Numbered from the stretch's first letter, positions 1 through 9,133 are shown. The stretch is 40,415 nucleotides of DNA from Chloroflexota bacterium (GCA_023382055.1 JAMCQN010000123.1:1-40415); one strand, 5' to 3'. Numbers and translations are program-made. The notes: generated from the sequence alone by a model not told the origin.

Positions 1-277
1 GCCGGGGGGAGAAACGTTTAGCGTCGTTGTTTTCGGCGGCTTCGACGTAAATGGCGTCGGCCGGACATGCCGCCGCGCACAGCGCGCAGCCGATGCACTT
101 CTCCAGCCCGTCATCGTACCGCTTCAGGTGGTGGCGGCCGCGAAACCGCGATGAAAACGGCTTCCGCTGTTCCGGATACTGCAGCGTGACAGGCTTTCTG
201 AAAAACGTCTTTAATACCGTGGCGAAGCCCACCGGTATTTTCCCTAATCTCGAAATGATGTCTCCTACAGATGACAT
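1..277 (-). CDS. nuoI: NADH-quinone oxidoreductase subunit I, NuoI (partial, 3' end outside window)
   Basis: This is the N-terminal 92 residues of the complex I subunit that carries two 4Fe-4S clusters (N6a and N6b) and passes electrons from NuoG towards NuoB. I start it at the ATG at 277, with an AGAGGGG-like ribosome site about 10 nt upstream. The residues before the cluster motif ([10 protein letters not shown], then [13 protein letters not shown]) are typical of NuoI. The first cluster motif is visible as [12 protein letters not shown]. The second cluster and the C-terminus lie beyond position 1. It is the last gene of the nuo operon inside the window, 58 nt after nuoH; nuoJ to nuoN would be expected further on. 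The identification is secure; only the incompleteness limits it. Confidence 0.93.
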   Translation of the reverse strand, partial: MSSVGDIISRLGKIPVGFATVLKTFFRKPVTLQYPEQRKPFSSRFRGRHHLKRYDDGLEKCIGCALCAAACPADAIYVEAAENNDAKRFSPR

Positions 278-335
278 TTCAATACAGCCCCTCTTATGGG
301 ATGGAGGAAAAAGCCGGCTGCGCCAGCCCCTTCAT

Positions 336-1349
336 TCATTTATAACCAGGCACTCCCAGTACGATCAACAAGGCCGTCACGACGATATTGGCCAGCGAAA
401 TGGGCAGCAGCGCCTTCCAGCCGAACGACATCAGTTTGTCGTAGCGGAAGCGCGGCAGCGTGGCGCGCACCCAGACGATGCCCAGCAGGCACAGGAATAC
501 CTTGATTGCAAAGTACACCACCGACAGGACGGGGCCGACGACGCCGGGCTCGTTGACGCCGGGGCCCGACCAGCCGCCCAGGAAGAACGTCGCGAAGAGC
601 GCGCTCATCGCGATCATCTTCACATACTCGGACATGTAGAACAGCGCGAATTTCATGCCGCCATATTCGGTCAGGAAGCCGGCGGTCAATTCCTGCTCGG
701 CCTCGACGAGGTCAAATGGCGCGCGCGCCAGTTCAGCCAACGCCGTGATGACGAAGATCACAGCGGCGACGGGCTGCCGGAAGATCAGCCACCCCAGGAT
801 GTTGCCGGGCTGCTGGTAATCCACGATGCCATTGAGACTGGCATTGGAAGACATGAGCACCACCGCGACGATCGAAAGGCCCAGCGCCAGTTCATAGGAG
901 ATCATTTGAGCCGTTGCGCGCAGGCCGCCCAGCGAAGCATACTTGTTGTTTGAAGCCCAGCCAGCCAGCACCGATCCATATACGCCGACGCTCAGCACTG
1001 CCAGGACGTACAGGACGCCGATATTGATATCGCCGGCCAGGTTGAGCCATGGCCCTTTGCCGAACGGAATCACCGCAAACACGATCAGCGCAGGGACGAC
1101 CGCGAGCGCCGGCGCCAGGAAGTAGATCAGTTTGTCAGCCTGCGCCGGGGTGATGCTTTCCTTGACGATCAGCTTGAGACCGTCCGCAACAGGCTGCAAC
1201 AGACCCTGGGGCCCGGCGCGGTTGGGCCCGACGCGCGCCTGCAGGCGGCCGATGAACTTCCGTTCCAGCAGCGTGGTGTACGCGAATCCGGTCAGCGCGA
1301 TCAGGATCAACACGACCGATTTCAAAGTAAATTCAAGTATTGGAGCCAT
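336..1349 (-). CDS. nuoH: NADH-quinone oxidoreductase subunit H, NuoH
   Basis: This is the membrane subunit of complex I that joins the peripheral arm to the membrane arm and forms much of the quinone-access chamber. The protein has 337 residues, the usual length, with about eight hydrophobic helices. The family signature RVGPNRAGPQGLLQPVADG follows the first helix, and the acidic loop LVEAEQELTAGFLTEYGG, which lines the quinone cavity in NuoH/ND1 proteins, is intact. It lies 58 nt downstream of nuoG, and that gap holds an imperfect hairpin (1370-1400). Co-transcription with the rest of the nuo operon is inferred from order and strand. Confidence 0.97.
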   Translation of the reverse strand: MAPILEFTLKSVVLILIALTGFAYTTLLERKFIGRLQARVGPNRAGPQGLLQPVADGLKLIVKESITPAQADKLIYFLAPALAVVPALIVFAVIPFGKGPWLNLAGDINIGVLYVLAVLSVGVYGSVLAGWASNNKYASLGGLRATAQMISYELALGLSIVAVVLMSSNASLNGIVDYQQPGNILGWLIFRQPVAAVIFVITALAELARAPFDLVEAEQELTAGFLTEYGGMKFALFYMSEYVKMIAMSALFATFFLGGWSGPGVNEPGVVGPVLSVVYFAIKVFLCLLGIVWVRATLPRFRYDKLMSFGWKALLPISLANIVVTALLIVLGVPGYK

Positions 1350-1369
1350 ATGCCTTCTCAGGTTTTCAG

Positions 1370-1400
1370 CGTCGAACGTCGAAATACCCGACGTTTGACG
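1370..1400. repeat. Imperfect hairpin between nuoG and nuoH
   Basis: Twelve-base arms at 1370-1381 and 1389-1400 pair with one mismatch around a 7-nt loop. The repeat unit is built from the motif AACGTC. It lies in the only sizeable gap between nuoG and nuoH, so it could be an intra-operon mRNA processing or attenuation site, or a small dispersed repeat. No run of U follows it, so it is not a classical terminator. Confidence 0.4.
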
Positions 1401-1407
1401 TTTGGGT

Positions 1408-3660
1408 TTATCTCGCCGCCCGCGCGATCTCGGTTTCGTTGAACTGGATATGCCCCGCCAGCACCTTGCTGCGCCCGATCAATTCGCCATCCTGATAGAG
1501 CATGCGCGGCAGGCGCTGCAGCGCCTCGATATCCGCATCGGGAGCCGTGACCCATTCCACGGCCGGCATGAACCCGGCGCGCTCTGCGCCGGCTGCATAT
1601 CGCGCGCCGATCCCGCCCGAATTATCGTACACGGCGCCGCCGTAATACAGATCCGCGCGCCCAACCGGCGGCCACTGCGCCTCCACCTGTCCCAGGGACG
1701 CGTAAGTTAACCCCGCATAAAGCGCATTATGTCCTGCCAGGTCGCCGAAGATTTGCCCGGCGTCTTTATAGTCCCATTTTGCGCCCAACCGCTTTGCCAC
1801 TTCCTGGATGATCCACCAGTCCGCCCTGGCCTGACCCAGCGGCGGCAGCGCTCGGTAGAATCGTTGAACGCGCCGATCTCCGCTGGTAAAGGTCCCTTCA
1901 CGTTCCGCAAAACTCAACGCCGGCAACACGACATCGGCGTTCTTCGCCAGATCGGTCAGGAAGAGTTCCTGCACGACGGTGAAAGCCGCTTTAGGAACCG
2001 CATTGCCATCGCCGACGCCCACCAGCCAGGCCACGCCAACCTGCTCGGGGACGGTGAAACCGCGTTCCAGAGCATCAAATACGCCCTGGGTATTGGCGTG
2101 CGGATAAAGCGGCAGCAGGCCGCTGTTGGCTTTGCCCGTGTGACCGCTCTCAATCAGCACATTCGCCAGGCTGCGCGCCAGCGAGCGGGCGCCTTCGGCG
2201 CTGAGTTTCTCGTCGCCGAACACAACCAGCACATTGCGTGCGCTCTTAAGCTCATCGGCCAGCGCCGCGGCCTGTTCGGTCGCCCAGTGCGCCGCCTTGC
2301 CCAGTTCGTATTGATCGATGCGGGCGGCGTAGCGGTGCATCTTGGTGGGACGATCATGCGCAATGATCAGACGCGCCCCGCGATCGACGACCGCCTGGCG
2401 CAGGCGCAGGAACCAGACGGGCGCGCTCTGTTCCAGATCGCAATTGACCAGCAGGATGACATCGCCCTTGCCCAGTTCCTTAAAGTCGGTATCTTTGCCG
2501 ACGCCATAGGTGCGCGCAATATCCGCATAAGCCGTCGGGAATGCCGGCGACATCGCCGTAAAGCCGCCCTTGAGGACCTCGCGGAATAGTCTGGCGAATA
2601 AATAAGCGTCTTCATTCGCAATACGGTCGCCGATGACCCCGCCGACCTGTCTGCCGCGCACTCGATCAGCGACCAGTTGCAACGCAGCTTCCCAGGTTGA
2701 CTCGGCCAGGTTGCCCCGTGCGTCGCGCACCAGCGGTCGCGTGATGCGGTCTTCTGCGCGGGTGAAATGGTGAACGTAGCGCCCTTTGTCGCAGATCCAG
2801 ATCTCGTTGACCTGCTCGTTCTGGCGCGGCATCACGCGCTTGATCTCGTGGCCGCCGCTACGAGTTTCCAGGCGCGTATTCAGCGACAGGTTGCAGCCGA
2901 CCGGGCAATGGGTGCACACGCTTGGCGTGCTGTCCAGTTCCCACGGGCGCGCCTTGAAACGGAAATCCGCCGTCGTCAGCGCGCCGACCGGGCAGATGTC
3001 GGTCGTGTTGCCGCCGAAGACGGAATCAAAGGGCGGATCGCTGAAGGTGATGATCTCCATGTGGCGGCCGCGCTCGTGGAATTGCAGCACATGGTCATCG
3101 GCCACTTCATCCTGGAACCGGACGCAACGGCTGCACTGGATGCAGCGCTCGCGATCGAGGAAGATCAGATCGCCCAGCGGCACATGCTTCGCATTGTGCT
3201 GCTTGGCTTCGTAATCGAAGCGGCTGACGCCGGGCCCGTGCGCCAGGGTCAGGTTTTGCAGCGGGCACTCGCCGCCCTTATCGCAGATCGGGCAGTCCAG
3301 CGGGTGGCTGGTGAGCAGAAATTCGAGAACGTCGTCGCGCGCCTCCAGCACCTGTTTGGTATTGGTGCGCACGGCCATGCCCTCACTCACCGGCGTCGTG
3401 CAGGCGGTCTGCAGTTTGGGCATCCATGCGATCACCGCATTGCCGTCCGCGCCAATTACGACCTGACGAGTCGCCCGGTCCACCTGAGGTGTGCCGACTT
3501 CGACCAGGCACATACGGCACATCCCCACCGGCTTCAGCTTGGGGTGATAGCAGAAGACAGGGATGTCGTTATTGATCTTCTTGGCAGCGTCGACGATCAC
3601 AGTCCCCCTGGGCACTGCGACCGGGATGCCATCTATTGTTAAGTTAATCAAGTCTGCCAT
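1408..3660 (-). CDS. nuoG: NADH-quinone oxidoreductase subunit G, NuoG
   Basis: This is the large Fe-S subunit of complex I, which relays electrons from NuoE/F towards NuoI. The protein has 750 residues. A ferredoxin-like [2Fe-2S] domain opens it (FCYHPKLKPVGMCRMCLVEVG, residues about 35-55), followed by the HPLDCPICDKGGECPLQ region, the 4Fe-4S motifs CIQCSRCVRFQ and CPVGAL, and CTHCPVGC, which ligates the extra N7-type cluster found in many bacterial NuoG proteins. The rest is a molybdopterin-oxidoreductase-like domain that is structural in NuoG. The ATG at 3660 gives the expected MADLINLTIDG start. The gene directly upstream is an exported OB-fold protein and not nuoF, which breaks the usual nuoF-nuoG adjacency. 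Confidence 0.97.
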   Translation of the reverse strand: MADLINLTIDGIPVAVPRGTVIVDAAKKINNDIPVFCYHPKLKPVGMCRMCLVEVGTPQVDRATRQVVIGADGNAVIAWMPKLQTACTTPVSEGMAVRTNTKQVLEARDDVLEFLLTSHPLDCPICDKGGECPLQNLTLAHGPGVSRFDYEAKQHNAKHVPLGDLIFLDRERCIQCSRCVRFQDEVADDHVLQFHERGRHMEIITFSDPPFDSVFGGNTTDICPVGALTTADFRFKARPWELDSTPSVCTHCPVGCNLSLNTRLETRSGGHEIKRVMPRQNEQVNEIWICDKGRYVHHFTRAEDRITRPLVRDARGNLAESTWEAALQLVADRVRGRQVGGVIGDRIANEDAYLFARLFREVLKGGFTAMSPAFPTAYADIARTYGVGKDTDFKELGKGDVILLVNCDLEQSAPVWFLRLRQAVVDRGARLIIAHDRPTKMHRYAARIDQYELGKAAHWATEQAAALADELKSARNVLVVFGDEKLSAEGARSLARSLANVLIESGHTGKANSGLLPLYPHANTQGVFDALERGFTVPEQVGVAWLVGVGDGNAVPKAAFTVVQELFLTDLAKNADVVLPALSFAEREGTFTSGDRRVQRFYRALPPLGQARADWWIIQEVAKRLGAKWDYKDAGQIFGDLAGHNALYAGLTYASLGQVEAQWPPVGRADLYYGGAVYDNSGGIGARYAAGAERAGFMPAVEWVTAPDADIEALQRLPRMLYQDGELIGRSKVLAGHIQFNETEIARAAR

Positions 3661-3685
3661 TCAATACAAGTCTCCAGCAACTCTG

Positions 3686-4405
3686 TTATTCCGGGACGTA
3701 ACTCGCCTGCCGAGTTTTATCCAGCAAATAGACATCATGCGGCAGGGCGACTACGATCTCAACACCGACCCGCCGCCGCGCGCGCACTCTGCCCACGATG
3801 CTGACCGACTGACCGATCCACAACTTCTCCTGTTGCGGAACGCGCCTGGCGACCACATCAAACAAGGTCACCCGTTGCGCGCCGGTGTCGTCGGCAACCA
3901 GCAGTGTCGTACCCTGGCTGAACGGCTGGATATCTACAATCCGACCCTGCACCCAGACGACCGCATTATGATCGTTGCCCGTGATCGCGCCCAGGTCATA
4001 CTTGCGCCAGTCGCGCCTGGCCCACTTCACAACCTGCACCGCGCGGCCATTTTCCGGCACGACCTCGATGCGACCGTTATACACGTCTACAACGCCGGTC
4101 GCGCTCACGATCGCGCCGACGTTTACGTGATAGTTATCGCGAATATGATCCCAATCTTCCATCCAGATCAACAACGTGACCTGAGCGGTCGAATCATTGA
4201 GATACAGCCTGAAACCAGACGAAAAGTTATCGTCGCCGACCACTGTGCCCTGCACGGTCACCCGCCTGCCTTCATCCGCGGCGGTTATCTGCGCCAGGGG
4301 CGTTACCCCCGCTGTCTCCGCCAGGGCAATTGACCCTCGCAGCGGATTCAGACAAGCGACAAACAGGATTGCAATGAATGACCGGGCAATGTGACGTGTG
4401 TTCAT
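3686..4405 (-). CDS. Exported protein with two OB-fold-like domains, embedded in the nuo operon
   Basis: A 239-residue protein lies between nuoF and nuoG, in the same direction. I start it at the ATG at 4405, preceded by GAGGAAAGG; a TTG 12 nt further upstream is the alternative. The N-terminus is a signal peptide: positive NTRHIARS, then a hydrophobic stretch, with a likely cut after SIALA. The mature part has two similar halves that look like OB-fold barrels: residues about 35-125 (VTVQGTVVGDDNF, FRLYLNDSTAQVTLLIW, VNVGAIVSATGVVDVYNGRIEV) and about 130-230 (VVWVQGRIVDIQPF, TLLVADDTGAQRVTLFD, IGQSVSIVGRVRARR). Such exported OB domains resemble the 'nucleic-acid-binding OB-fold' proteins of extracytoplasmic location, but the ligand is unknown. 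Its place in the operon suggests, without proof, a link to the respiratory complex or the cell envelope. Confidence 0.75.
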   Translation of the reverse strand: MNTRHIARSFIAILFVACLNPLRGSIALAETAGVTPLAQITAADEGRRVTVQGTVVGDDNFSSGFRLYLNDSTAQVTLLIWMEDWDHIRDNYHVNVGAIVSATGVVDVYNGRIEVVPENGRAVQVVKWARRDWRKYDLGAITGNDHNAVVWVQGRIVDIQPFSQGTTLLVADDTGAQRVTLFDVVARRVPQQEKLWIGQSVSIVGRVRARRRVGVEIVVALPHDVYLLDKTRQASYVPE

Positions 4406-4471
4406 GCCTTTCCTCAATGACAGAATGGCGCAAGGTCTCTGCCCCGCCGCCCGGCAATATACTGCGTCGGA

Positions 4472-5809
4472 TCAATGCGCAACTCCAACCGGCTCAACGC
4501 CGTTTACGGAGATTGCATGATCGCGGATCAACTGATCCTCGTAGACGCCCGCCTTGCCGTCGCTGTGCTCGCGCACAAACTGTTCATATTCGGGCCGGAA
4601 ATGCTTGAGCGTGCTCAAAACAGGGCTGGTGGCAAACTCGCCCAGCAGACAGAAACACTTGTTCGCCATACCGTTAGCTACATCGGCCAACATATCGATA
4701 TCATGGCTGGCGCCGTGGCCGGCCACGATCTTGTCATACAGCCGCAAGGCCCAGAACGTGCCTTCGCGGCAGGGCGTGCACTTGCCGCATGACTCATGCC
4801 GGAAGAATCGCACCATTTTACGCGCCGCCCAGACAATATCAACCGTGTCATCCAGGATGACGAAGGACGCCGATCCCAGGATCGACCCGGCCGCTTGAAC
4901 GCTCTCGTAGTCGAGTTTGGTATCCAGCGCGCTGGCGGGCAGAATCGGCGCCGACGAGCCGGCGGGCAAGATGCCCTTCACCGGGCGGCCGTCGGTGACG
5001 CCGCCCGCCATCTCAATCAACTGGCGGATCGTGTACTGGCCGAGCGGCAACTCAAAATTGCCGGGTTTATTCACCCGCCCGCTGACACAGAATATCTTCG
5101 TGCCCGGGCTTTTCTCCGTGCCGAACTGGCGATACCACTGCGCGCCGTTCAGCACGATGGGCGGGACATTAGCCAGCGTCTCGACATTGTTGATCACCGT
5201 CGGCTTGGCGTATAGCCCCTGCACCGCGGGGAACGGCGGGCGCAGGCGCGGCATGCCCAGCTTGCCTTCCAGCGACTCCAGCAGCGCGGTTTCCTCGCCG
5301 CAGATATAGGCGCCGGCGCCCAGATGGATGTAGATATTGAGGCTATAGCCCGTGCCGAGGATATTCTGCCCGAGCATGCCTGCGGCATACGCCTCGTCCA
5401 GCGCCTTCTGCAACGGCCCTGCCGGCTCGTAGAACTCGCCGCGCAGGTAGATGTAAGCCGCGCCGGCCTGCACCGCATAGGCGCACAAAGCCACGCCCTC
5501 AATCACCTGATGCGGGTTATTTTCAATCAGTTGATGATCTTTGAAAGTTCCCGCCTCGCTTTCGTCGCCGTTCACCACAACGTACTTGGGGAACATATCC
5601 TTGGGCAGGAAACTCCACTTCAGCCCGGCCGGGAATCCAGCGCCGCCACGGCCGCGCAGCCCGGAATCCTTGACGACTCCCATCACCTCATCGGGCTTCA
5701 TGGCCGTAAGCGCCTTGCGCCATGCCGCATAACCATCGTTGGCCTGGTAAACATCCAGCTCGCGGATATTCGGGATATCCAGATCACGCAACAGAACGTG
5801 TTTATCCAT
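4472..5809 (-). CDS. nuoF: NADH-quinone oxidoreductase subunit F, NuoF
   Basis: This subunit binds NADH and FMN and carries the N3 4Fe-4S cluster; it is the electron entry point of complex I. It has 445 residues. The flavin/NADH-binding glycine-rich motif GRGGAGFPAGLKWSF is near residue 55, GDESEAGTFKDH follows, and GAGAYICGEETALLESLEG is the second conserved nucleotide-site block. The cluster ligands appear in HESCGKCTPCREGT and in the later NKCFCLLGE. It lies 13 nt after nuoE, so translation is likely coupled. Presence of NuoE/F/G shows that this is a full NADH-oxidising complex I and not the 11-subunit form. Confidence 0.97.
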   Translation of the reverse strand: MDKHVLLRDLDIPNIRELDVYQANDGYAAWRKALTAMKPDEVMGVVKDSGLRGRGGAGFPAGLKWSFLPKDMFPKYVVVNGDESEAGTFKDHQLIENNPHQVIEGVALCAYAVQAGAAYIYLRGEFYEPAGPLQKALDEAYAAGMLGQNILGTGYSLNIYIHLGAGAYICGEETALLESLEGKLGMPRLRPPFPAVQGLYAKPTVINNVETLANVPPIVLNGAQWYRQFGTEKSPGTKIFCVSGRVNKPGNFELPLGQYTIRQLIEMAGGVTDGRPVKGILPAGSSAPILPASALDTKLDYESVQAAGSILGSASFVILDDTVDIVWAARKMVRFFRHESCGKCTPCREGTFWALRLYDKIVAGHGASHDIDMLADVANGMANKCFCLLGEFATSPVLSTLKHFRPEYEQFVREHSDGKAGVYEDQLIRDHAISVNGVEPVGVAH

Positions 5810-5822
5810 TACAGAGTGCCTT

Positions 5823-6287
5823 CTACTTCAAGTCATCGACCATCTTGTCGAAACTTTCCGGCGTGAGCGAATAGCGATATTCGCGGTTCACCTGCGCCAC
5901 CGGCGCGCGGTCGCATGCCGCGATGCACATGACGGTGCGCAGCGTGAACTTGCCGTCCGGCGTAGTCTGGCCGGCGCGCACGCCCAGCTTGCGCTCGCAA
6001 TGATGGACGAATTCATCCGCCCCGCGCAGCGCGCACGGCAGGTCGTCACACACCTCGATGACGTAGGTTCCCGTCTTCTCCTCGAAGAACATGGTGTAGA
6101 AACCGACCACCGACTTCACCTCGGTGGGGTCGAGCGCAGTCAGTTCCGCCACTTCGCGAATCGCGTCATCATTGCAGTAGCCATACTCTTCCTGCGCCAG
6201 GTAAAGCAGCGGCATCACCGCGCTGCGCTTTGATGGATACTTCGCCAGTATCTTTTCGACTTCGTTTGCGCGTTTTTCCTTGATCAT
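5823..6287 (-). CDS. nuoE: NADH-quinone oxidoreductase subunit E, NuoE
   Basis: This is a 154-residue thioredoxin-like [2Fe-2S] subunit that docks on NuoF and holds the N1a centre. The four ligands are visible as two pairs, CDDLPC and CIAAC. The N-terminal helical region (LAQEEYGYCNDDAIREVAELT) and VVGFYTMFFEEKTGTYVIEVC are typical. The ATG at 6287 follows the nuoD stop codon directly (TAG then ATG, no spacer), which suggests translational coupling. Confidence 0.96.
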   Translation of the reverse strand: MIKEKRANEVEKILAKYPSKRSAVMPLLYLAQEEYGYCNDDAIREVAELTALDPTEVKSVVGFYTMFFEEKTGTYVIEVCDDLPCALRGADEFVHHCERKLGVRAGQTTPDGKFTLRTVMCIAACDRAPVAQVNREYRYSLTPESFDKMVDDLK

Positions 6288-7577
6288 CTATCGATCCACC
6301 TCTCCCAACACGATATCGACTGAGCCGACGATGCCAACAATGTCCGCGATGAGATACCCTTTGCTCATCTGCGGGAGCGCCTGCAGATTGCACAGGGACG
6401 GGGCGCGGAAGTGGACGCGGCGCGGCCTGGGGCCGCCGTCCGACGATATGTAAACGCCGAACTCGCCTTTGCCGCTTTCCACCGCATGATAGACCTCGCC
6501 TTCAGGCGCGCGGAAACCCTCCGTCCACAGTTTGAAGTGGTGGATCAGAGATTCCATCGAATAGGCGATCTCATGCTTGGGAGGCGGCGCGATCTTGCGG
6601 TCGTCGGTGATAACCGGACCGGGCGGCAGTTTATCGAGAGCCTGCTCGATGATCTTCAGGCTCTGGTAAAACTCTTCCATGCGGCAGCGATAGCGGTCAT
6701 ACACATCGCCGTGGGCGCCCAGCGGCACGCTGAAATCAAAATGATCATACGATGAATAGGGCGCGGCCTTGCGCACGTCATAGTTCACGCCGCTGCCGCG
6801 CAGCGACGGGCCGGTCATGCCGTAGGCGACGGCGTCCTCTTTGCTGATGACGCCGATTCCAATGGTGCGCTCGCGCCAGAGCGGATTCTCCTTGAGGAGG
6901 TTCTCGTATTCCAGCAGACGCGCCGGGAAGACTTTGAGCACACGCCGCACCGCGTCCGCAAACGAATCGGGCGCGTCGCGCCACAGCCCGCCGACGCGGA
7001 AGTAGCTCGACATCATGCGCGTTCCCGAAACCAGCTCGAAGATATCGAGCAGCAGTTCGCGCTCACGGAAGGTATACAGGAACATGCTCATCGCGCCGAT
7101 ATCGAGCGCATGCGTGCCCAGCCACACCAGGTGGCTGTTCATGCGCGTCAGTTCGGAAAGGATGACGCGGATATATTGCGCCCGCAGCGGGACATCGACG
7201 CCTACCAGCTTCTCGACTGCGCCCACATAAGCAAGGTTACAGATCATCGGCGCCAGATAGTCGATGCGGTCGGTTACTACGATGGCCTTGGTGTAAGTCT
7301 TGCTCTCGGCGGTTTTTTCGATGCCGGTATGCAGGAAGCCGATATCGGGGATACAACTGAGGACGGTTTCGCCGTCTAATTCCAGCAACAGGCGCAGCAC
7401 GCCGTGGGTGGAGGGATGCTGCGGCCCCATATTGAGCAGCATCGTATCGCCCGTCAGCGCGCGCGGCGTCACCAGCTTCTTCAACTGGTCAAACGTGATA
7501 TCGAGTTGCGTATCCGCGGCGGAGACGACGTTTTTTGGCGACTCTTCGATATGAAACCTTGGTTCTGCTACGCTCAT
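6288..7577 (-). CDS. nuoD: NADH-quinone oxidoreductase subunit D, NuoD
   Basis: This is the 49-kDa-type subunit that, with NuoB, forms the quinone reduction site; it derives from the large subunit of NiFe hydrogenases. It has 429 residues. The conserved MGPQHPSTHGVLRLLLELDGE stretch carries the histidines of the quinone site; MNSHLVWLGTHALDIGAMS and FELVSGTRMMSSYFRVGG follow, and the C-terminus IVGSVDIVLGEVDR is the usual ending. An N-terminal extension of about 45 residues precedes the core, a little longer than many homologues. It lies 6 nt after nuoC. Confidence 0.97.
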   Translation of the reverse strand: MSVAEPRFHIEESPKNVVSAADTQLDITFDQLKKLVTPRALTGDTMLLNMGPQHPSTHGVLRLLLELDGETVLSCIPDIGFLHTGIEKTAESKTYTKAIVVTDRIDYLAPMICNLAYVGAVEKLVGVDVPLRAQYIRVILSELTRMNSHLVWLGTHALDIGAMSMFLYTFRERELLLDIFELVSGTRMMSSYFRVGGLWRDAPDSFADAVRRVLKVFPARLLEYENLLKENPLWRERTIGIGVISKEDAVAYGMTGPSLRGSGVNYDVRKAAPYSSYDHFDFSVPLGAHGDVYDRYRCRMEEFYQSLKIIEQALDKLPPGPVITDDRKIAPPPKHEIAYSMESLIHHFKLWTEGFRAPEGEVYHAVESGKGEFGVYISSDGGPRPRRVHFRAPSLCNLQALPQMSKGYLIADIVGIVGSVDIVLGEVDR

Positions 7578-7583
7578 GGCTTG

Positions 7584-8108
7584 TTACTCTTGCGCGCGCG
7601 GCTTATCCGCCATCACCCGTTCGCGATTGAACGAGAATGCCACTTCCTCGACTTTGACCGGGTGTTCTTTTAACAGCGGGTGCCCTTCCCAACCCGGCGG
7701 CATCATAATGCGGCGCAAATCCGGATGACCGACAAACATGATCCCGAACAGATCGTAGATCTCACGCTCCAGCCAGTTCGCAGACCTGTAGACGGGATAC
7801 GCCGACTGGATGGACCGGTCGTTCTCGCTCAACATCACCTTCACCCGTACACGGATATTCCGGGGCATGGAATAGAGCTGATAGATGATGCCGAAGCGCG
7901 GTTCGCGAGGCAGGTAATCCACGCAGGTCTCGTCGGTGAGCATGTCGAACTTCTCGACGTCGCGCAGATACTGCAGCACCTCGCTGACATGCTCTTTCAC
8001 GACGAACAACGTAACCTCGTCGCGGAAAACGCGGGTATCACTGACCGACTCGCCCAGGGCGGCAAGCACGGATGCGCCTATGTTAGTGCTGGGTAGTGGT
8101 TGTTCCAT
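7584..8108 (-). CDS. nuoC: NADH-quinone oxidoreductase subunit C, NuoC
   Basis: This 174-residue protein is the 30-kDa-type structural subunit of the hydrophilic arm. The family signature is seen near the C-terminus: ERExYDLFGIMFVGHPDLRRI, then MPPGWEGHPLLKEHP. The gene starts at the ATG at 8108, only 1 nt after the nuoB stop, and is followed by a separate nuoD, so there is no CD fusion as in some enterobacteria. Confidence 0.96.
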   Translation of the reverse strand: MEQPLPSTNIGASVLAALGESVSDTRVFRDEVTLFVVKEHVSEVLQYLRDVEKFDMLTDETCVDYLPREPRFGIIYQLYSMPRNIRVRVKVMLSENDRSIQSAYPVYRSANWLEREIYDLFGIMFVGHPDLRRIMMPPGWEGHPLLKEHPVKVEEVAFSFNRERVMADKPRAQE

Positions 8109-8109
8109 G

Positions 8110-8592
8110 TTATTGCCACTTGGCCAATGGTTCTTTCTTGATCTTATCCTGCAGCTTCAGGATGCCGTCAATCAGGGCTTCCGGGCGGGGCGGGCAGCCT
8201 GCGACATAAACGTCCACAGGGACGATCTCATCCACACCCTGCACAACCGCATAGTTGTTGAAGACGCCGCCGCACGAAGCGCAATCGCCCATCGAGATCA
8301 CCCACTTGGGCTCCGGCATCTGGTCATACAGGTTGCGCAGGACGGGCGCCATCTTCCGGCTGACGCGACCCGCCACGATCATCAGATCGGACTGGCGCGG
8401 GCTGGCGCGCATCAGTTCCATGCCAAAACGGGACATATCATAGTTGCTCGCCTGCGTGCTCATCATTTCGATGGCGCAGCAGGCCAGCCCGAACAACATC
8501 GGCCAGATGGCGTTGGAGCGCGCCCAGTTGATGGCCTTCTCCGCCGACATCGTCACAACACCCATGTTACCCAGTTTTTGTTCCAAACCCAT
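8110..8592 (-). CDS. nuoB: NADH-quinone oxidoreductase subunit B, NuoB
   Basis: This is a 160-residue subunit that carries cluster N2, the final cluster before quinone. The tandem cysteines of the family are present in [10 protein letters not shown], with further ligands in GDCASCGG and [15 protein letters not shown]. The block [21 protein letters not shown] is near-invariant in the family. It lies 11 nt after nuoA. The protein is complete and of usual length. Confidence 0.97.
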   Translation of the reverse strand: MGLEQKLGNMGVVTMSAEKAINWARSNAIWPMLFGLACCAIEMMSTQASNYDMSRFGMELMRASPRQSDLMIVAGRVSRKMAPVLRNLYDQMPEPKWVISMGDCASCGGVFNNYAVVQGVDEIVPVDVYVAGCPPRPEALIDGILKLQDKIKKEPLAKWQ

Positions 8593-8603
8593 ACGTCGAC
8601 CTC

Positions 8604-8990
8604 TTACTCTTTATCCATGCTTTCCCATTCGAGCGCCCCTTTCTTCCACAGCCAGATATAACCCACCAGCAGGATACCGATAAATACCAGCATCTCGAAG
8701 AAACCGAACAGTCCCAACTGGCGGAAGGAAACAGCCCAGGGGTAGAAGAAAATGACCTCGATGTCGAAAAGAATGAACAAGACAGCGATTAAATAGAAAC
8801 GCACCGGGAAGCGCCGCTGGCCGATGCCGATGGCCTTCATGCCGCTCTCGTAAGGGGCCACCTTGCGAGACGCATGCGATCTGCGTTTAGGGCCAAAGAC
8901 GATTGAGATAAGAATGACCAGTCCGGCAACCGCGGATGACAGGACGAGCAGGATGAAGAGTGGCAGATAATCAGACAGTCCAGATTGCAT
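8604..8990 (-). CDS. nuoA: NADH-quinone oxidoreductase subunit A, NuoA
   Basis: This is a 128-residue membrane subunit with three hydrophobic helices (about residues 8-28, 65-85, 92-114) and the conserved cytoplasmic loop [44 protein letters not shown] split around the second helix; this loop neighbours the quinone site. It is the first gene of the operon. The start at 8990 gives an mRNA leader of about 45 nt from the predicted promoter at 9042-9050. The ribosome site is weak (GGTGA close to the start). Confidence 0.95.
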   Translation of the reverse strand: MQSGLSDYLPLFILLVLSSAVAGLVILISIVFGPKRRSHASRKVAPYESGMKAIGIGQRRFPVRFYLIAVLFILFDIEVIFFYPWAVSFRQLGLFGFFEMLVFIGILLVGYIWLWKKGALEWESMDKE

Positions 8991-9041
8991 AGTTCACCAG
9001 TATCTTAAGCGTCAACCAGTTCCGGGTTAACGAACTTGCGC

Positions 9042-9050
9042 ATTTTATCA
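9042..9050 (-). promoter_or_regulatory. Predicted nuo operon promoter (extended -10)
   Basis: On the minus strand the bases at 9050-9042 read TGATAAAAT, an extended -10 element (TG, one base, TAAAAT). It points to a transcript start near 9035 and a leader of about 45 nt before nuoA. I see no good -35, which is common for extended -10 promoters. It lies about 85 nt from the divergent predicted promoter at 9134. Confidence 0.5.
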
Positions 9051-9133
9051 CAAGCAAGTTTTGTCGCATTGCTGATTTTCCATCCGCAGTCGGGCGCGTC
9101 CGGAGTGATGGTTCCGAACGTTTGCATATTCGT

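Noticed and set aside
51-953. Long open frame on the plus strand across nuoI/nuoH
   Set aside because: It is antisense to clear nuoI and nuoH coding sequence and has a residue make-up typical of a shadow frame in GC-rich DNA.
2767-3642. Long plus-strand open frame opposite nuoG
   Set aside because: It is antisense to the conserved Fe-S part of nuoG and shows no recognisable domain.
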